64,000 nt of DNA, from positions 1 through 64,000 of the forward strand of contig VXCM01003330.1 of NCBI GenBank assembly GCA_014773175.1. Reading direction: 5' to 3'. The DNA comes from Lucifuga dentata. Taxonomy: Eukaryota; Chordata; Actinopteri; Ophidiiformes; Bythitidae. Of this stretch, positions 60,292 through 64,000 are shown in pieces. The position numbers and the translations under genes were made by a program. Each line of letters starts with the position of its first letter. Position 1 is the stretch's first letter. The notes under the pieces were generated by a model. The model saw nothing but the letters and a program-made list of their open reading frames with translations, was not told the origin of the DNA and made no database searches.

Positions 60292-63200
60292 GTGAACACA
60301 CAAGCACATACTGTACACACACACACACATACACACTGTATACGTCACAGTCTCTCTTTGTACTCTGGAAGTCTTTAATTCTTGGTATTTATGCAGCATT
60401 TTGAATTTTAAAGTATGCAAGTGATGCTTTCATTAGCCGCGACTTGCAACGAGACAACAAACACAGTATGCTGAATGATGTCAACATTTAAATATGTGTA
60501 ACAGAGATCAAAGTTATGAAACACAGTCAGGGAGATATAAAACAAAACAAATTAATATAATGAGGTAAAGTATTAGAGAAGCCATTACAGGAATAAACGA
60601 GATGGCTGAGTTAGAGAAACAAACTGGTGATCGTGCATGTTAGTCCAATGTGTACAATCCACATACATGTTATGTCACTGACAACTGTTTCCCAAAATAT
60701 ATACTACTTCAGCAGTAATTCTTAGATTTTTTTTTCTAGTATACGTTGGGTATCACTTTTCTTTTGCCGTCTCAATTACTCAGCTAACAATCAACTTGTA
60801 GAGACTTGAAACACACTTGAGATAGGTAATCCAGCACAGCAACCATGATGTCTATTAGGTTTTTTGTTGAAGTAACTTTAATCCAACACAGATTTGCACA
60901 ACATATGTCTCCGTCAAGGGAATATAGTCTGATGAAAATACAGCTTTCACCGAGAAATTAAAAACAGCCATCACTTCTACAATTGTGCAGGCGAAACATT
61001 GAATTTTAAGGTCGATTAGCCCAATTAGCCCAGTCAACAAAGAGGATGAAATTGTGTATTTTCCAGCAATTTCTCCAGTTTTTTTTTTTTTTNTTTTTTT
61101 TTTTTTTGTGAGGATTGCTTTTTGAGGGCTTAGCCAGCAACTGTAGACAGAGTTGTGCAACATTCTGTTTGTTCTGGTTGTGGGTTTTCAGTGCTGGTTT
61201 ATTGAGCTGTCAGGGTCTTGAAAAAAATGGTCCAGCTTGATCTGCCTTAATCAGAACAGCAGATGGTACAAAGCATTGCAGGGACTCAGGGGCTCATTAC
61301 TGTCAATGCAGTGAAGCTCATTTCTGCAATGTAAAGTTTTGTTGTATGAAAAACCTTCTACAAAACATATTCTCTCTCTGTCTTTTTTCTTATGGACACA
61401 CAACTTTAAAGTGATCGGTCAGTAGAGCCCAAGCAAGGAAGGAGGATCATCATTAGGGGAAAATGAGTAGATTTAGAGTCTTTTCTTTAGGAACTGGTCT
61501 CTTTCAGGTAATGATTGACAAGCCCAGGAATAGCTGACTCAAATAGTTTAAAGATCATTATAAACCAGCGCTTAAAATACATTCAGATTTAGGGGAAGTT
61601 CACACATAGCAGAGCACAGTTCACTCATTAGCTAGCTTTGGGTTTAACTTTTGAAGTGCATAGTGTTAAGGAAGGTGTTCTCCTTTAATAGAGATGCTGG
61701 AACGAACAGCGTTTAATAACCTAGGAGCTCTGGTCTGGACAATGTCGTCCATTAGCATCAGCACCAGCCTTTCTACACGGATGTCCAACTTGATGTCGGG
61801 TCCCAGCAGTCTGTTCTGCATGTCGTGATTGCTCAGCTAGTAAATAAAACTGCTTCATGTCATAATGCTTTTCTGAAAAGTTTAACTTTATAAAACTCTG
61901 AACAGTGCAAAAAAAACCAAAAAAAAAACAGCTGGCCTCAGCACATTCTAAAGCAGTGGCAGTGCATTTTGCCTCCCACAGGATTCCATGTAAAAAAAAA
62001 AAAAAAANAAAAAAAAAAAAAAAAGTGCTGCCAATGGAGGCAAAGGTGCCGCATGTGAACGTACTTTACAAAGCAGATGACAAGTTGGACACAGTTTCTC
62101 TTGTTTCCTTTATTAGTCCCCATGATGTAACATTAATAATACTCTCTGAGTCTTGATAGTGTTACAAACAGACTCAGTGCATTTTGGCTTTTTTTTTTCT
62201 ACATAGTCTGTTACTTTTACATATTAGCACACCTTGCTCGGCCTGTGTAACCAGCAGACTTGTGCTGTGTTTTCCATGATTTGACAAACACGACATTACA
62301 TTAGGCTGTGGCACTGAATGAATTTTACTCTATATTTGATACTTTAGATTTCAGTCTGTCTCCCTCTCTTTGCAAGAGGCTAAAAAGGTAGCCCACAGTA
62401 TCATATTCTACACAAAATGAGCCTGTATAAAGGGTGTATTCATTTTCTTTCCATAAAAATTGCTTGCGTTGTTGGATAGCCAAATGAAACAAAAAAAATT
62501 AATGGGGAGAAAATTATGATTAATGTTAAAGCATTTTCCTTTCAAAACCTCTTAATTATATCACACATCTCAGGTGGCCTTTAGAAGTGTAATTATTCAT
62601 AACAAATCTCAGATTTCATTATTTTATTCGTTGTTTTTTTTTTATGCACATTACATTGGTTAAAACATGAATGAAATACTGTAAATGAACCAATTTTAAG
62701 GGGGAAATGTGATCATTTTTAAGCATGATAAATTCCTTCCTCAGCAACTGTTTACAAGAAATGTTTTACGTGTAATTAAGTTTGTTCTTCGCAAGAAAAT
62801 GCAGCTGAAAAATGTTGATGCTTTTGTAGAGAGGAGGAAGCAACAATTGAATTGTTAAAATGGCTGTTCATCCAAAGTTTGGATTTTGGTTTCAAAAACA
62901 TAGATGTTGAGCAGAATAGAGTAATCTGGACATCATGCGAGTGAACAGGGAAAATACCTTATTTACCTCCAAACTGTCTGCCAGTGGGAGGAAGTTTGAC
63001 AATTCTGTGTGTATTTCTCCAAAAAAAAAAAAAAAAAANAAAAAAAAAAAAAAAAAGCACTACAGAAGCAGGATCAAATGATGAGGTAGTATATGTGTGG
63101 TTGTGAGGACAGGTTATGAATCACTTCCTGCTCTAAAACAAGCCTCTGCAGTGCTTTCTCTTTTTATTTCTTTCTCTTTTTATTTCTTCACTCATCTTCT

Positions 63201-64000
63201 CATGCAGACGTTTGTCTTGGTATCAAAGACACGTGCACGGTCACATATGAAGCCGTACACAACACCAAACAGAATGCTGTTGATAAAAATACAAATGTAT
63301 GGAACAGCATCACAGCATTTTAACCAGTGAAAGAAATTTAACAAGGCTGATCTCCTTTTCTTTCTCCCCGTACGACCTTCCTCTTTAATGAAACTCCATT
63401 TGCTCTAATCTCTCATTCATTACCACAGCTCAGTTTACTGCCTCTGACCTCATTTGAAGTAAATCGACCTTTCTATCTTCCGTCTGTGTTTTCTGTCTGC
63501 AAGCCTTTTTAAAATTGCCGAATTTTATAGTTTATCCAAAAGAAAACAGAAACTGCAGTAAACATCACTGATCTCTTGGGCAAAACTATCTAATAGTTTT
63601 CTTCTCGTAACTTTAGCTGAGTAATTGAGACGGCGCGAGAAGAACGATACCCAACAGTTTATAATGATGGAATCAGATTAATTTTAGCCCTAAGATGTTT
63701 AAATAAATGAGGGCTGTTGATTACTTAGTATTTTGTCATTCTGTGCTGATTGACTCATTAGAGAGCTACCTAGAAAGCCAGGAGAAACTTTAGTTTTGTC
63801 CCAAAGAAAGGAAACTCTTTCTAGAAACTTTTGGTCATGGTGACTGTTTATTACACTAATAATGGTGTGTAGTTTGGATAGAAAGTATGATGACTGTAAT
63901 GTCTTTTAGCCACTGACAAACATGTTATAATTAGTCAACAGGGGGTTTACATACAAGTATATGTTTCGTGAACTAACATACATGAAGGTGAGTTACTGAG
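60292..64000 (+). other. fras1 intron after FU7 (5' part)
   Basis: Intronic sequence to the window end. It holds a decayed transposon relative at about 60622-61020 and homopolymer runs with an N at 61093, 62008 and 63039. No further FU exon could be found, so FU8 should lie downstream. Confidence 0.75.
60622..61020 (-). mobile_element. Decayed relative of the TTAA-flanked element family
   Basis: Shares in reverse order the phrases CTGGTGATCGTGCATG, ACATGTTATGTCACTGACAA, ATCAACTTGTAGAGACTTGA, GGGAATATAGTC and GGCGAAACAT with the full copies, but the termini are gone and divergence is high. Closest to the copy-4 subfamily. Confidence 0.6.

Larger units (their letters stand above)
1..64000 (+). 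other. fras1: fras1 gene, 5' internal part (VWC and furin-like region)
   Basis: The window lies wholly inside one gene. FRAS1 is a very large extracellular matrix protein that, with FREM1 and FREM2, forms the Fraser complex beneath epithelial basement membranes and holds epidermis to the underlying mesenchyme; loss causes blistering, in zebrafish of the fin folds (established knowledge). Seen here: 15 exons joining in frame, giving the end of VWC1, VWC2-6 and FU1-7 in the order and with the spacing of vertebrate FRAS1, including the unusually long FU6. Both window ends are intronic, so the start codon, signal peptide, promoter, CSPG repeats, Calx-beta domains and membrane anchor are not visible. 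FREM1, FREM2 and FREM3 are excluded because they lack VWC and FU modules. Confidence 0.95.

Noticed and set aside
1..64000. FREM1, FREM2 or FREM3 as the gene identity
   Set aside because: Those proteins lack the VWC and furin-like modules found here; the order VWC x6 then FU repeats with a long FU6 fits FRAS1.
1..64000. CRISPR array, tRNA, rRNA, prokaryotic operon or integrated virus
   Set aside because: No regularly spaced repeats with unique spacers, no cloverleaf or rRNA cores, and no viral protein frames; the sequence is spliced vertebrate DNA.

Overview
The window is vertebrate nuclear DNA, most likely from a teleost fish. Small cysteine-rich exons (about 2.0 kb in total, 3 % of the sequence) are separated by AT-rich introns full of dinucleotide repeats, homopolymers and short inverted-repeat transposons. 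The fish assignment rests on the protein similarity, the intron style and the repeat types; no species can be named from the sequence alone.

A single gene explains all the coding sequence I can support: the 5' part of fras1 (Fraser extracellular matrix complex subunit 1), on the + strand. Fifteen consecutive internal exons can be placed base by base. All have AG/GT borders and their reading phases join without a break (2029 bp, 676 codons plus one base). They encode the end of von Willebrand factor C (VWC) domain 1, complete VWC domains 2 to 6 with ten cysteines each, and furin-like (FU) repeats 1 to 7 with eight cysteines each. The order VWC x6 then FU repeats is diagnostic of FRAS1; the related FREM proteins lack this N-terminal part. 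The signal peptide exon, promoter and VWC1 start lie upstream of the window. FU8 onward, the CSPG and Calx-beta repeats, the membrane anchor and the 3' end lie downstream.

Layout: VWC exons at 0.6, 3.2, 4.9, 5.1, 5.9, 7.5, 12.4 and 15.3 kb; FU exons at 22.5, 29.8, 44.5, 47.8, 48.7, 49.7 and 60.2 kb. The large introns (7.1, 7.1, 14.6 and 10.2 kb) hold no second gene that I can recognise. They contain at least eight copies of a TTAA-flanked inverted-repeat element (about 0.5-0.7 kb, in both orientations, including one 142-bp hairpin-only derivative), several more decayed relatives, a Tc1-like deletion derivative, another inverted-repeat element with a nested inverted repeat, a decayed LINE-like block, a direct duplication of about 0.33 kb and many microsatellites.

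The window also carries a clear assembly signature. Ten single N characters each separate two exact 63-67 bp copies of the same sequence, and 17 more N sit in or beside homopolymer or dinucleotide runs. These are best read as unmerged contig ends rather than biological tandem repeats. I found no rRNA, tRNA, CRISPR or viral feature, and nothing I would call a new biological system. The most useful leads are opposed transposon copies flanking frame-neutral exons, a short VWC6 loop next to a weak splice donor, and two near-perfect hairpins.
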